Counted from the first letter of the stretch, positions 35,035 through 50,867 are shown. The stretch is DNA of 64,000 nucleotides from Cranoglanis bouderius (GCA_023630585.1 CM042548.1:4883527-4947526); one strand, 5' to 3'. A program made the numbers and translations. The notes: generated by a model not told the origin, from the letters alone.

Positions 35035-37803
35035 ATAGTGAACAAGTTAAAGAATGAACAGTACCTTTGTTGTCTTCTGATTCAGTAGCTGCTTGCTCTG
35101 AGTGCCTTTGGCATAGTTGGTTATATTTTGATTCTACATCCTTTAAAAAATAAAAATAAAAAAAAGTAGGGTGAGCAAACTTCAGTATGAATATTAGAAG
35201 GATGAAGTCAAAATTTTCAGTCAAGAATCGTCTTGCAAAAAATGAAATGTAATCAATCAGCCCAGAGAGGTCTGGTATCCTTTGCACTAGAGCTACTGCA
35301 CCAATGTAACCAGCAAGTCATGAAAATCTCTGACTAGCTTCATAATCTTGATTAAATAATCATTTTTTGTAAAATAGCACGGATACGTCCTATTTAAAAT
35401 TGAAGTTCATGCAAAGCCACATTATAATGCACATAATATCCGGATTTGACCTAAAATTCGGCCTTTTGGGAGACGCCCATGAATATCTTGACTAGTTTTT
35501 TACTGCACTTTTCTGGCCACAAGCTTCAGGACCTTGCATGCGCCAGTTCAGTCGGATGAATTTTCGAATGTAATGGAGTCCCGTCTTTAACACTTTTTTC
35601 ATTGAAATCAGTTAGTGGTGAGTAAATGAAGTAAGTTTGCATGTTTGTTGACGGGCTACAGGAAAAAGTCTTTGCTTTGTCATTTGCCACATCAGTTAAA
35701 CAGCATCGTTCTGTGACGGTTATGGTCACTCAAGTGCAAAATACATTTAAATTTTTTTTTTTTTTTTTTTTTTTAAATGTAACAGCAAATTAGAAAACGC
35801 AACAGAAAAACATCAACTCAGAATGGTCCTTATTGAACAATGCATGCTTGTTGGTGATTGTTTTAACCATCAGGATGTTTAACCATCATGGAGGATGTTT
35901 ACAGTGAGAGGAAATACGAGCCTAAATAAATCTACCGTTCCAGATTATATGTATCTAGGGCATTCGTATGATGTTATTTTAAATAGAGACTGATTTTCAT
36001 TAGTCGTTGGTTCTAGCGCAAAACCAAACAAACATGTCTTGGCTGATGGACTTTTGAGGACATTTGAGGTAAGTGGGACGTAATGTAAGTTCAATGCCTA
36101 TTCATTTTAAATGAAATGCTGATTTAAAGCCTTTTCTATTTATATTGAAATTTCCCCCCCCATCCAAGGCACATCACAGTAATGCCTAATGCAGATTTAG
36201 GTATTTGTCAGATAATTTCCATCCAGAGAGTCCAGAGCTGCAGTGAACAGTAAACTCGGGTGTGCCTCAGGTTAGGCTTACCTTCAGATGCTGCAGGTTG
36301 GCCTGAAGCAGGCGCAAGTGGGTCATGACCTGTCTGCTGAAGTTGGGTCCTCTGCTCTGAGAGGAAATGGAGGACAGGAGCTTCTTCAGGTCGATGCCCG
36401 AATCCCCTGCTGCTACAGGCTCGGTGCTGCAGACCTGCCCATAGTCATCAGTGCTGCTCTCACCCGAACCGCCGTAACCCTCCAGCACCATGTAACTACC
36501 TACTGCCAGATGGAAAAAAGACAGAATGTTAAGAAACAAACAAACAAAAAATACTAAAATGCTATACTGGGCTTTAACTTCACATCAATGGGGGGGAAAA
36601 ATAGTTCTGACATGCAAGTGAAGCACAATAAACAAACCAAGAACATAATTGTTATTAGGCAATGGAAGAATATAAGCCCGACTATCTAATCTCCTCACCA
36701 AAGTCCTCTGAGGTTTCAAAGAAGCCTGTATCTCCTGAGGGCAGCTCGAGACGGTTCTCTGTCTTGACGTGTGCGGCCTCTGTCCTCTCAGCGCCGTTCT
36801 CCACTGAGCCACCGGGGGCAGTGTTTTCCTCCGAGCCCTGCAGAGACCCTGTCCTCAGCTCACGCAGCCGAGCCTCCCCCCTCTCTCTGTCCCTGTCCAC
36901 ATTCTCCTGACCGTCAATGTGATTGATCAGGAGCTGCCTCAGAGCAGCCACTGAAAGAGAGACAGAGAGACAATTCGAGATAATTAGTGGAGTCTTAAAA
37001 CTTTTTTAAAACAGAGCAGCACAGTACAGTAACAAATCAATATTTTGTAACCCAGGACATGACCCATGCTAAATTTGCCAGGGTACGAAGATTAACCAAC
37101 AGGGTCATGTGGATGGAACTAGAAGTAGTGCCCACACTTGATTGGTTAAATGCAATGCACAATAAATAGTAGAAGTACAGGATAGGATGAAGAACGATGT
37201 TCAAATATGTTTATGTGCATCAACACGGTAGTATAATCCAGGCTTTACTCCATTCCTCTTCATTTTTGCTTGTTACAATGTGAACGACTGCGGAGTCAAA
37301 TGATTTCTATAGAGAAACGAACTAAACTAAGTCATGTCCGAGCTGATGAGAATAAACACTCACAGGTTCGAAGCGCCTCGTCTGCCATCAGTGGAGGCAG
37401 GTCAAAGGTATCCAAGTCCTTCTCCTCTACAGCGATGGCGTGCCTCGAGCGCTGCTTCAAGAACGGAAGTCTGTCTGCAAGCTCGGGGTCTAGGAAGGCC
37501 TCCTCCTCCTCCTCCTCCACCACTACTTCATCCTGAACTTGCGGCAAGCGCTCACCCTCTCCTTCTGCCTCTTCCTCATCCTCTGACTTGGTGTCAAATG
37601 GGTTGCTTCCTGCTGGAGGAACCTGCATGATCTCAGAGGAGGAAGTAGCATCTTTTTCTAAGGGGAAAGAAAAATACATATATATAAAAAATTTTTTTTT
37701 TTTAAACTTACAGAACAGCTACTACAGCCAATGATAACATAGGAGCACTTCTTAGGGGCCAGTTAGCTTTATGAATATGAATCCACTGTAACATATACAT
37801 TTA

Positions 37804-37845
<42 letters not shown>

Positions 37846-40800
37846 CATCAGCCTGCATACAAAAAGCATTCAGAATACAATCGCCACAAACAGCAATTTG
37901 TGGGATCCAAGCACCCTTCACAAATAGTGCAAAGAGACTGTTTCTTTAAGTTTCTGAAAGCTGATTGGCCTGATTTGCATGTGGTGGCTATACGGTTTAC
38001 AAATCTGAACATGTACTTGATAAATATTGAGGCACAAAATCTAGGACTAGTTTGCTAAAAGTAGGCTTTGAATATTATGCAAATGATCTTAAATATGAGT
38101 GGGTGGTGCTAAATGGTCCAAATTGGACCAAAAAGCCAAGGAATCAGGAAAATAAAGAATTTTGTATCTCAGGATATGGGCCAAAATGTAAAACACTGCA
38201 CTCTAGCACCACCATCAGGCAGATCTCTTTTCCAAGTAGAAGAAAAATTAAATTAAAGAAAATTCTTACAACACTCGTTTGCATATTGCAAGCCGTACTA
38301 TAATAATTAACAAATGGTATATTGTACAGCCCTACTCAAGATTCTTCAAATCACAACTGAAGGAATGGGTAACGACTGGTCCCTGCCTCTCTTAATTACA
38401 GACCCATGAATCAGATACCTGGAGACTGGATGCTTCCAGTAGAGATGCGATCTGGATCTTTGTTCATTTTCGGCATGCCAGAGTTCATCTCATCATCAGC
38501 TTCCCGCTCCCCACTGCAAAGCGGTCAGACGTTTAATTAGCAAATTGATTTAAGGCTGTCGTGCGTAACCAAATTAAAGAAGGCTACAATTCTGGCAGCA
38601 GCGAGTGCAACGCATCATCATAAATGTTACATGTTTTCCACGTACGGTACAGAACGGTCACAGTAATCGAACTCACTCGTTCTGAGGCAGGCTCTTCATA
38701 CAGTCTGCTCTTTGCCCGATGAGATCGTGCCACCTGGACAACAGAAACAGTAGTAAACAACAACAAGTTAAAGGAGCTATGTGAGTTTTAGAATTTAAGA
38801 TCCATGTTACTTTGACATGTTACTTGTGTCTGCAAACACCAAGAACTGCTTCAAATAAAATGCAGGACTCTGAACCTTTAGCCCAGTGACTATATCTGGC
38901 TATGTAAAACTCATTATGGTGTTGCATTCAAAACTTGTTTTTTAATTGGAAACCTACACATTGATGATCCTGAATCTCGTGGCCAGAAAAGTGTACACAG
39001 GTTATGAAATGATCCGAGAGTGAAGCATCTTGTAATATTTCAAACTGTTAAATGCATTTAAAACAAACATGGCTCATGCTACAACATGAAATTTTGGATT
39101 CTGGTAAAGCCAAAGGTATCCTTCATAAAATCCCACTTAGTTATTATGTAGTAATAATAATAATAATAATAAAATCCCACTTAGTTATTATGTAATAATA
39201 ATGAACAGCATTACATTACTGGTGGAGGGCTGAGCATGTAGCAGCAATCTGGCTTTGAGATTCATTCCCAGTTTCTAACTATTACAGGTCATCTCAGAAG
39301 GACTGTACTTACGTTTTCTGCTCAGACACGGTCTGCGCCATCAGCTCATAGATCTGCGCGCCATAATCGGACATGGACACCACGAAGAACGACTTGTTGT
39401 CTGTGAACAGCACATTGAACACCGAGTTAGTACCGACTCTTTCATTCACGCATTCAATTCTACTTCCTGGCCTGACGCACCTGTTGCTACAGAGCGCACC
39501 AGCACGGTGCTGAGCTTGATGATCGGACTGAAGATGTGTTTGGTCTCGGCCGTGCCTGCCAGATTCTTACTGTGGCATTTCAGGATCAGCTTCTCATCCT
39601 GCCTCTGCAGCAGCACCAAGATGTCTTCTAGCAGGAGTGTGTAGAGCTCTGAACACCACAACACAACACACACACAAAGTTTGGAATGTTAACATACAAA
39701 TAATGTATGTTAAAGGGGCAGCTTGTCATTTTTTAGATAGACTTTTGTCTTTGCCGGCCCCACCCCAATTTCTGGGCCAGAAAAATATAAACCACTGCAT
39801 GGTTCTATTGCAAATCTGAGTTTTTCCAAAGTATCTTTGAAATATTATTGCTACAGTTCTATAAACGCTTTCAAATTTTTTAAATTGCACCTTTAATGGT
39901 TTCTCGAAGTCTTACCAATAGTCTTGTCTTTATTCACTTTCCAAGACAGTGGTCCCTCATGCACCATTTTCCGTTTGGTCAAGTTGAGGTTCTACAGAGG
40001 GCAAAAAAAAAAACCCAAGAAGTTACTTTTCTAATAACATTAAAGATGAGATTGTATTAAATAACTTACAGTGACAGCATGTAAAGTAGTGAAGCGTGTG
40101 ATCTTACCTTAAACTCGGCAATCATGGGGTACTCGCTCTGCTTCAGAGACGAGAGATCCAGTCTTCTTTGGTAGTCCTCTAACCTCTAAAACACGAAGAA
40201 CAACAACATAGTCAAGTAGTAGTTCAGCTTTTTATATATAAAAGTGCGAATCTTTGCCGGGATCTGCTCACCTGTTTGTTTTCAGCCTCTTTTACTTCCT
40301 GGTTGACGTGGTTGAGGATCTGACGGCAGCATTCGCAGGCTCGCTTCACTTTGCTTTTCTCCTCGGTGTCGTCTGACGGGGAACGGACACGGATATTATT
40401 TAAGACGTGTGGCGAGGGGTTAAAAGTCAGGGGTAACGGGGGAAAAAAGAAAAGGGTTCGTTACCGGTGTATTTCGCGATGTTTTCGAGCAGAAGCGGGT
40501 ATTTAGTGAGTCTTTGCATCTCCACAGGAATGATGTCCTTCAGCTGGAGCCTTCGACACTGACGATTACTCTCCGCCTCCTGTGACACACAAGCACACAA
40601 TTTTACAAATTTTAAAACCGCAAGATCTAAACTCTGTACTTTTAAACTCGGCGATGGATGAACATAGAGCCCTTTGAAAACAAATGTCTTTTTTGGATTT
40701 CTTTGACATCCCTTCGTTAAGCAAGCATGTTTTGCTAAAACGACATGGAAATTACCCAAGATCTAAGAGCATATGCAAATTAGATATGCGACTAGTGTCC

Positions 40801-42090
40801 TGCCAGCCCAACGGCACCCTTTTTTGCCTATTGCCATGGTTACGCCGTGCTACCTAAGGTGTACAACCCTGCGCACGTGAACCTCAGACTGATTCGGAGT
40901 CTGAAGAGCTCCGTATCCTTTAATCAACCTTTAATCATTTGCATAGGACCAGAGACTGTTGAGTTCACAAACCAAATTGGTTCTATACAAACTTGCAGAG
41001 AGAATTTGTTTCAAATGGAAAACAATTAACAAATCTGACCCACGTATGACTCCACATATAACTGGCTAAATTCTACAGAATTTCTTTAACATTCAGTACG
41101 AGGCCCGAGTCTGTGTCTGACCTGCACAAAGGCAGCAAATCGCTGATCCTTCTTCTGCCTGCTCTTTATAAGCTCCAGAGCGAAGGGCTGGTTACTGCAG
41201 AAGGTTCCAACTGCCCGCTTGATCTTCTCCTCTTCTGTTCCGCTGAACTGCAAGCAAACGTGACCGGGTTCAGTTATATTTACATTTTAATCAACTTTGT
41301 TTGTTTAGTTAGAAGGATTAAGAGGAATGTGCATTTTTCTTACCCAGGACAGCAAATCGTCTCCTATGAGGTCCACGACCGCCGTCTCGTTCTTCTTCCG
41401 AATGGCCGTCATTTGCTCCGTTATAGACCCTGACGAAGGGGACGGAAATAAAAGACCAAACCAAATGTGATGTTATCGTCATAACTAGCTACATTAGCAT
41501 AAGGCTCAGCTCTGATTACGTACCGTGTAGCTGGACGATCTCCTCCAGGTTGGTGAAGATGTTTTTGACGTCTGTGGGGGGCAGAATGGCCTCGCGGGTC
41601 ATCCTCTGGTAGAACACGTTATCCAGCACCTTCAGCATGCGCAGGTGTGCGCGCTCTGTGTAGAACAACTCTGCACAGCCAGGCAAGAGTGACGAAGTCG
41701 AGAGAGAGTGACAGAGCGAGAGAGAGAAAACGTACACAAGAGGACGACTAGTGACTACGTGAATTTGTACTTGGTAGCCCCCGATAACTACGGAACAATA
41801 AATAATGTCTTCAAACATGTTTGTAAAGGAAAAAAAAGAAATCCAGGGTCACCCGAGGACCCTCGTGTGATTCCTCACCATTGATCACTTCCTGTCTCTT
41901 GATCTCATGCGGTGGCAGAAGTGCGAGGACGTCTGTGCTCACCAGCGTCTGCCAGTGAGGAGGGTCCTGCTCCGGCTCCACCTCAAACGCCTGATCGTCC
42001 TCACTCTGCACCTCTCCTGAGCTCAACAGCTCCATCCTGCAATGACACACAACCAATAATATCATTTTCTGCTAACTGCCACTACTACTA

Positions 42091-42151
<61 letters not shown>

Positions 42152-42719
42152 GCAGCTAACGGTGCCCACCTTCTGAGCGGCCGCGGCGTCCCTCCGTCAG
42201 GATTCCTGCGTACATAAAGACAAGCGGAATGAGATCACCACCATGACATTCGAATCCTCCCCATCAACATCCTCTCCAGCTCTCTCAACATGTCCTACTG
42301 TCCCCGTCAGAGTTGAAGAACAAAGTCCTCATTTAGACACTCTGCTGTGTGGAGACTGAGCGAACAGAAATAGCTCCGAAGCTGTCCATCGTGGCACAGG
42401 AAGGATTCTCTGACTGTCTGCTGTCTACAGCATTGTGTTTTCAACGGCAGTCAACCTGAAATATGTTTACAGGACTGCATATGTTCCAGCAGTAATCTCT
42501 TACAACCTTTACTGGTGCTATCTACGATTTAAAATATGCAATTTTTTTTTTGTTAACTTTTAATAAAAAAAAAAACTACCTCGCAAACACCATGTGGGAA
42601 TGGAGGGCGGAGTCTTGGAGAAAGAGTGGACAAGTTCATGAATGAGAGTACACCTGCGTTTATTGACTGTGCTCTACGTATACACCGTGTGTCTGTGTGC
42701 GGTGAGGTGCTACGTGCCG

Positions 42720-42761
<42 letters not shown>

Positions 42762-44273
42762 GAGAGCGAGACAGAGAGAGTGCCGGGGCTGCAGAGCAAC
42801 GTTTCAACTATAAACCTTTCATTTAGGAAGGTTGCCATGCTGAAAACCAAAAATAAACGGAATACCGTCTGCCTTTTGTCCTGTTCTATGCACTGTACTG
42901 AAAGTGTCACGGATGCAGATTGTACAGCCCACCTGTCCGTTTCTGGCTCCTCCTCTTGAAGATGGTCCAGCGGATAGGTGAAGTCAAAGTGCGTGCCTGA
43001 GGAAGAGGAGTCCTGTCCTTCAGCCTGAGGACCGACCTCTACGAGTCTGGGTAATGCTGACAAGGGAGAGGCGCCTGGTGGGAAAGACACAACATGTTGA
43101 ATTTCAATGTGGTGCCAGAGAGAAGGGGGGGGGACCAGTTACAGTGATTAAACATCTCACCTGGCTCTAACTCTCTGGCTGTGCTGTCGGAGCTCTGTGC
43201 AGGGGAAGCGCAGAAACTAGGGGAGCTGATGGATCCCGTGCTGCCGTCCGGCCCTTCACTGGACTGACTGCTCCGTGTCCGGCCCGCTGAAGGTGTTTCA
43301 GGCTGATCGATCGGCCCTGGAGGGATCTGCGACAGCTGCTTTTGTGTCCGTTGCTTGTTCTGCTCTAGAGCCTTGGTGACTGTGCACACACACAGACACA
43401 GAAAGAGAGCATGGTGTTAACTTTTCAAGTGCTACTTCAACCGGTCGATCAGCCCTTTCTGAATAAGAGCGCTGGGTTTTACCGTACCTTTTCCATCAGC
43501 TAATAAGGTTTTTGTTGTGTAACCATGGCCTATGATTATTATTCAATATAAAAACCATACTCTTCTGAAATGGCTTACTTGAGGAGACGTCGGTTCGGCT
43601 GGGCCTCTTGTTATGGCTGCGCATTATCTGGAAGCGGGACTTTTTCAGCACCTCCACACCTCCATCCTTCTCTGGTTTTATAGTCTTCTGCTCAAGGCAA
43701 AAACAGTAAATAGAAAAAAAAAAAAAAATGGCAGAAGTGGAAGGAAGGAAGGAGGAATAAGAAATGTTTAGGGGGTCTTACCTTGATTTTGGGGAGAAGG
43801 TTTATTAGCTTGGGTTTGGGCTCAAACCCCCGAGATTCCTTCACCTTCACCCCGAGGTGCTTCATATAGGCCTGGATGACGAACTGCATGGCGGTACTGA
43901 AATAAACAGAACTTATTCATCATCAGAGCTGTAGGAGGTTTTATGTGTAATGCATTCATGTGCCATGTCAATTTCCTGCGTCATTACATTTCTGTCCAGC
44001 AGGGGTAGCTAAAGTTGAATGTTAAAACTAAAGTGATGGCAACGGCTGCCAGGGAAGTTTATAAAGAAAACTAAAATAAGAATTTTTTTTTTTTTTTATT
44101 ATAATTTTTTTTTTTTTTTTTTTTTAAAAAGCTGCTCTCTCATGTAGTCATCTGGGCCAAAGGAGGCCGTGGCGATTACGCAACGCCCGGCCACACACTG
44201 GGTAACAGCACAAATATTGCACACAACCTTCTGCTGTGAGCAACACGAGCCTCCTCTCTTCTCTACCATCTGT

Positions 44274-44309
<36 letters not shown>

Positions 44310-46339
44310 CCAGCATGCTCACCATATGGGTGAGACGGATCATACTACACACATAACGCAGTACACTAGTCCATACTCTCTTTAAAAGGAAAGAGAAATT
44401 CTTCATAATCAGTATGTTCTTCGTTAAATATTACACTGGCAGTAAAAACGTCAAAATCAATAAAACATCACGCGGTGTGAGTGTTGAGCGCATGGGGCTG
44501 ATGTCAAGTGAAAAGCAGCAAGAAATTTCCCCTTACCACTTCTCCTCTTCTGTGGCTGATGGCGTCAACCTGCGAGAAAGCGCAAACACACAAACATGCC
44601 AAGTTTTACTTCTCGATTCTGCACCAAAATAAGGATGGCCTCAGCATGACGTACATCAAAGGGTTTCTGGAACGTCTGCTGGTCGCTGGGCCCCTACATC
44701 GCTCTGCAGACCTCTATTTGTATCCGTGTAACGGTTATATTCATATTTCCTTTATTTCTCCATTTTGCTTGATTCCAGAACCTGACTGACTGGAGCTGGC
44801 GAGTGTGACCCCACTCGCGTTTCGCTAAAAACAAACCCTGTTGTTTTGTAGCAGACTATAAACGTGCTTCGTGTCAGCGCGAACGACTTCTAGGAAAGCG
44901 GATTCGGGCTGCGCACTCAAAAGAACGATGAAAGAAAATCAAATTCAGGAGGAGTTGTCGGACCGCTTTCCAAGCCAAGACTCTCGTCCAAGCCCTCGTC
45001 TTACCCAGCGCAAAACAAACTGCTGTCGGAAGCTTCTGTGTTCTGATGTTATCAGGGCCCTGAAAGGACGAGCGTGAAAGACTAGCATGCTGTCTTAATC
45101 CGCGCTTTAAGCTTTCCTGTTCGACACGTTTTGCTCCCCAAACACTCGGCACGCAAGAGCGCCGTGACCTTGGCTAGGCCCCGAGGCGGTACGTCTGCTG
45201 AAAGAGTGTGTGCATTTATCATTTACTGTGATAATGAAAAAGAAAAAAAAAAATAACAGAAACAAAAGAATGTAGAATGTGAAGAGAGATTTTGTTGGAA
45301 GGTTTATCTCTGAATGCACCATCTGCAGTTTTTATATTAGTGAGCGTGCCAAGAGTTCCTGCACTTAAAACGACCAAAAGAAAAAAAACTCCTCCAAAAG
45401 AAAACCCTGAGAAAACACTTCACATGAGGAAACTGTTTTAGTAGATACCGTACTGTGTTGTTTGCACGTGCACATTATGTAGAAATGTGTAGGTCTTATT
45501 TAGTTGGGTGTCGTCTCATGTGGTTAGTGTGTTGTAGCTGTATATGGTTGAAATGACAATGAAGCCACTTGACTTGACTTGACCCATTCTCACATCGAAT
45601 GGGATTTTTACAGACTGTCACATATACGACTAAAACGGCTTCTGAGAGCCATCGGAGATGAACTTTATATAGCCTGATGAATAGCCTTTTAGAATAGTAG
45701 GCGTAGTAGATTATATGCGTATGCATGTTCACTTACAAGACTTCGTTGATCTTGGAGATGATATGCTCCGAGCACGAGCGCTCTCTCTCAAGGGCCACGC
45801 GGTCTCGCACGCGCTCGGTGTCGAGTCGGCTGAGCTCGGCTTCGGCCAGAGTCAGGCCCATACTGCGCTTCTGCCTGAGGAAGGAAAAAAAAAAAAAAAA
45901 AAAAAAACACAAACACACATGAACACGTTCCCTAACATACCGACACATTTTTCAGCACTTTTCCAGTGTCTATATCCCGGTCGCGTGTCGTCTACACATG
46001 AAAATAGGAGGGGTTTCTCTGCACCCGATTAGTGATATGGTGGGCTTTGAATAGAAACATTCTAGTCGAAATAAAATCATTTAAAATAAATAAATAAATA
46101 AATAAATAAAAACAGTAAAAAAAAAAAACTGCAGCCAAACATTCAAGTGTGCCAATACTTTAATCTTACAGGTTAGATAAGAGGAAAATACAGATAAGTT
46201 TCATAAAGAGTTCGAACGTTCAGTGTGGCCGTTACCTGAAGTCTTCCAGATGTTTCTGGATGTCGGGTAGGAGGGTGTCCTGTAGATGCTGCACATGCTG
46301 TCTTTGAACGTCCTCTGGAATTAAGTCTGGCTTCCATCG

Positions 46340-46371
<32 letters not shown>

Positions 46372-49300
46372 CTTTATGATGTTTCATAATACATAAGAAT
46401 TTCTGTACACTGAGAATTCACTGAATTTACAGAATACAAATTAAATATATATAATGTTTATTCCATCAATTTTCCGTTCATAGTCTAATCACCAACATGT
46501 AATAAATAAGCAATAAAACACTTGGGAGGTGATGTGATCCACGTTTTATCTACTGAAGATCAACAGTTATTGCGAAACCTGTGATTTGTCTTACAGCTGG
46601 AACTACTGTCAGAGCTGCTGTTATAGTGAAGTAAGCTATAAACACCTTTTGACCAATCAGAATCGAGAATTCCCCGCAAGCCCTGTGATATAATAACAAA
46701 TGACTCATACTGGCGGTCAAACGCAATGCTTGATGTCATGCAATCTAATCTAAACAAAAACAATAACAGATCACTGATGTAAGGCAAAAATAACAACGTG
46801 CGCTTACCCATGTCGGCCGAGATCGAGTCTGGCACCACTACTTTCAGTTGCTGGGTGAAAATGAAAGATAAATGTTAATCATGATGAGCACTTACACCTA
46901 TATCGGTCTGTTGAATATACACTTGCACCTATATTTTGTCTGTATAGGTGTGCTAAAGTGAATATACGTTTGTGTTTGTAAGGGCTCACCGCTGATCGGT
47001 CCATGAACGTGGAGTGGAGCTCCCCGAATATCCGCCGTGTCTCTTTGGGGTTGCTCTGCTTGTAGAGCTCAGCGTAGAGGTAGCACAGCTAGGGCAGGAA
47101 ATGACGAGTTTCATTTACAAATACCTTTCCACGCACTTTGAAGTTCTGCTGATCATAAACCTACACGTTCTTTTCTTCTAATTTCTTTTTAACCCTCTAC
47201 TGCATGAATGATTAAATTTACAACAAAAAATGGTTTTATGGATGTTTTTATTACTTGAATTAGTTCAGTGGGGGAGTGTAGTTGGTAAATTGTTGCCATA
47301 TGGCAACAATGTGCAATGGTGGAAAGTATCATGTAGTCAAAAATAACACAAAATGTATGAGATTACAATTCCAATTACTGCATTTTCCAGACTGTAAGCT
47401 GCAGAGTTTTTTGCCACCTAGTAAACATGTAAATGTTATATTTACATATATAAGGAATTACAAAGGAGTTATAAAGAGTATGCGGATGGATTTACTCACT
47501 CAAAATGCGTACAAAAATTAGATCCAAGCTAATGTTTTGGGTGAAGTATCTTTTTAATTCTTTCTCTTGAATTCTTAACTCTTTCTCTTGAAACATAAAA
47601 TTTAGAAAACAACGTGTAATTGCAAAATGTCTGAAATTACATCAGTTTTTCTTACTTTCAATGTGGAAAAATGTAAATATACTGTTAGAGAAGCCCTAGT
47701 GTATGTTGTGCTGTGTAGGCCCGTTTCAATTCATGAATGCACATATCACAGTTCCATTATCGCATGTTGTTGCCATATGGCAACGATTACATTTTACCAT
47801 TTAACAACATACTCAAAATATATAAACTTGTTTAAATGACAAAAAAAAACATAAAATGTTAACTTCTCTCAGACAGGGTTTAATTTTTTTCGTTTAAGTA
47901 GTTTTGCCTAAATATTGAAAAATTAATCAAATTTTGAACGCGCTCCGAGGATGACCTTCACCACCATGCCATGTGATTTTAGAAACAGGCTTTTTTTTTT
48001 TATGTCATGTCAAAGTTAAAGCCCCCTTTTTCCAGTTACATAGGAAAAATGTAACCTATCAAAAAATTTGAGATCAATTAATTGTTGCCATGTGGCAACA
48101 GCATGCAGTAAAGGGTTCGTTTAAAAATGTCCCACACATGTCCCCAGATACTGAGCAGACACTTTGCGCTCAAGCACAGATTTGTCAAAAATGTTGTTGG
48201 TTGTTGAACGCCCAAATTAAGGAATCTCCATTACAAGCTATGAAGAGAATGTTGAGGTTTTTGGTTCATACCAGTGGTGCAGGGTCAAACTGAGACACCA
48301 CGTGATGCAGGAAGGCTGCGAGGTGAGCAGGCCGAGACTTCAACAGCTCTATGGTCTGAAAACAGCTACACTGGCCGTTCACCTGCGACAGATTCACAGA
48401 TAAGATAAAAAAAAACAACAACAAAAAAAAACGGAAATCCACCTTGAGTCACTTGATCAAAACCTCGACCTGAGAACACAGAAGGAAATAAGAGACAATA
48501 GAGTCCTGACCTGCTCCTGCTCGGTGTCGAAGTCATCGTCCTCGGCTCCGATGATGGGAGGCGGCAGACGGATCAACGGGCTTCCCACGCTGCACTGATG
48601 GTTCGAGTCCTGTTGACGTGATAAGACGCTCGTTAGCGAGGTTAGGAAAAATTAAGACTTGAGAAGAAATTAAGTGTGCGCTCACCAGGTCGACCACATC
48701 CTCGGCATCGGGAGACGGGCACGAGTTGAGGCTGATGCGTGGCGTCGACTTTGGGCTGTGGCATGGTGTGTCTCTTTGGTACGGGCTTTCTGGGATCATA
48801 CTGGGCGTGACCTGTGGGTGTGTGATTGCAGAGGACATGGTAATATTAAACATTATAACATGCAAAACATGTAGCGAGGTCATGTCAATAGAAACAGATC
48901 TTTACAAGAGCGTGCCATAAAAATGTCAAATGATGTCATGTTACATACTACATCATGTCACATGCTAATTTTGGGGAAGCGTTTTATTCGTCTTCCTATT
49001 TTTTGTTATTAACTAAGAACGTCATGTCGTATGTTTTTTTTTGTTTGTTTGTTTACACAATTACAGTCTAAAATGTAAAAAGTGTCCGTTATTAAAGGTG
49101 TGTCGTCCTGTTAATCCCGACAAAAAAAGCCATGCCACATTCACACTATTCATTCAATTCAATATTGCTATTAACTCTCAGAGAGTACATCATACCATTA
49201 CATAGCACGGCTCGAATATAAATAGTGAACTTTTCACAACCATCGGGTCACGTTAACAGAACATAAACGAGTGTGTTGTGTGAGCAGTGCTGTGCGGTGC

Positions 49301-50420
49301 TAACCGGTGTCGAGTTGCTGTTCACGGGTGACTCGGATTCAAACTGCCAGGATGGAGAGGCGTCCACGTCTCCTAACCCTCCTCCTTCCTCCGAGTCTCC
49401 TTCTCCCGGTCTCGGAGAAAGCAGGCCATCCTTCAAAAACACGCGCGCGACGTAATATATTAAAAGTGCTACACAAAATGGTAACCGAGTAAGGACCGAG
49501 TGTGTGAAGACGGAGATGTACCTGTCCAGCCGTGGTGGCTTTACTGAGTTGGACCTGAAGCAGAAGAATGTGCTTCTGGGCTTCCTGGATGTCCTTCAGT
49601 AGTCTCGCTGTAGGGTTTCTGCTGTACTCCTCCTTCATAGCCTACGGTTCACAAACAGAGGAAGAGACGCCGTGAAGAGCTCCGTCGGTCTGTGACGACG
49701 CGCCGCGAGTGTGTGAGTGAGTGTCTTTATCCGTTCCCACAGAAGAGGATGTGAAAATGAGCAAGAATCACACCATCTGCATGTATTATGTTCCTTAAAG
49801 TGACACGCTCTCGATTGTACCAGAAAATGTGTCGGATATCAAGGATAGCTCCGCTTTTTACTTCTGCATTACAGTAGCGCTCGCCGGAATGCATCACGCC
49901 ACCCTGCCGCTGATTATTTTCCTATAACAGCATGCCCCCAATTACTTGCTAATATTAAAAGGTGTGCCTTTTGGAATGATGTACAATTTTTACGCATGTT
50001 AACAACAGCCTTGCAAACGGGAAGCAAACGGGACGCGGGACGCATCGTAACGTCTTCCGGTAGGACACTGACCTGCAGGTCTTGCTGCTCCTTCACCAGC
50101 ATCCTCTGCAGGCTGTCGACTTTCTGACTGAACACTGCGCCGCTGTCCTCCTGCAACGCCCCACACACACAAGCACAAACCGAACGGGCTTTAGTGACAG
50201 TGTACAGCAGCTACACATGTGTCAGTAGGACCACAGGCAGGAGACAGGACAGGCATACAGACACCGCGCTCACTCACTCACTCACTTACTTGAAACAGCA
50301 CATAATAACAGAAACGAATTCGAGTGGCGAATGTGCGAAAAAGGAAATGAGAGCTGAAGACAGAAAAAGGTATGTGAGGAAATGAGGTCATAATTTGACA
50401 GTATGGAGAACAGAGAGAGA

Positions 50421-50469
<49 letters not shown>

Positions 50470-50867
50470 AAGATTCTGATTAAGGTCATTTAGAATTGAA
50501 GAAATGGCAGAAATGACCGTAATATCATCATTACTAAGAAAAATGAAGAGAGTATGATTACGAAACAAAGAGCAAGATAAGAAAGGAGTAACAGTGAGAG
50601 AGAGTGTGTGTATGTGTGTGTGCGCGAGTGTGTGTGTGTGTGTGTGTGTGCGCGTTCTTACCCATGCAGCCAGTGGGGAGGTGATGTGGTCAGAGGGAGA
50701 GGTGGAGGAAGAGGATAAGCGCTCGGCTACAGTGGAGCCGGGGGAGTGAGGGGAGCTGAGGGAGGAGAGGGGGTCTCCATCTCCCTCTCCCTCTGATAAG
50801 GGGATCTGCGGCAGGCCCGGGGGTCTCCCCAACACCGTCAGAGCCACGTATGAACCCGCTGTAAATA

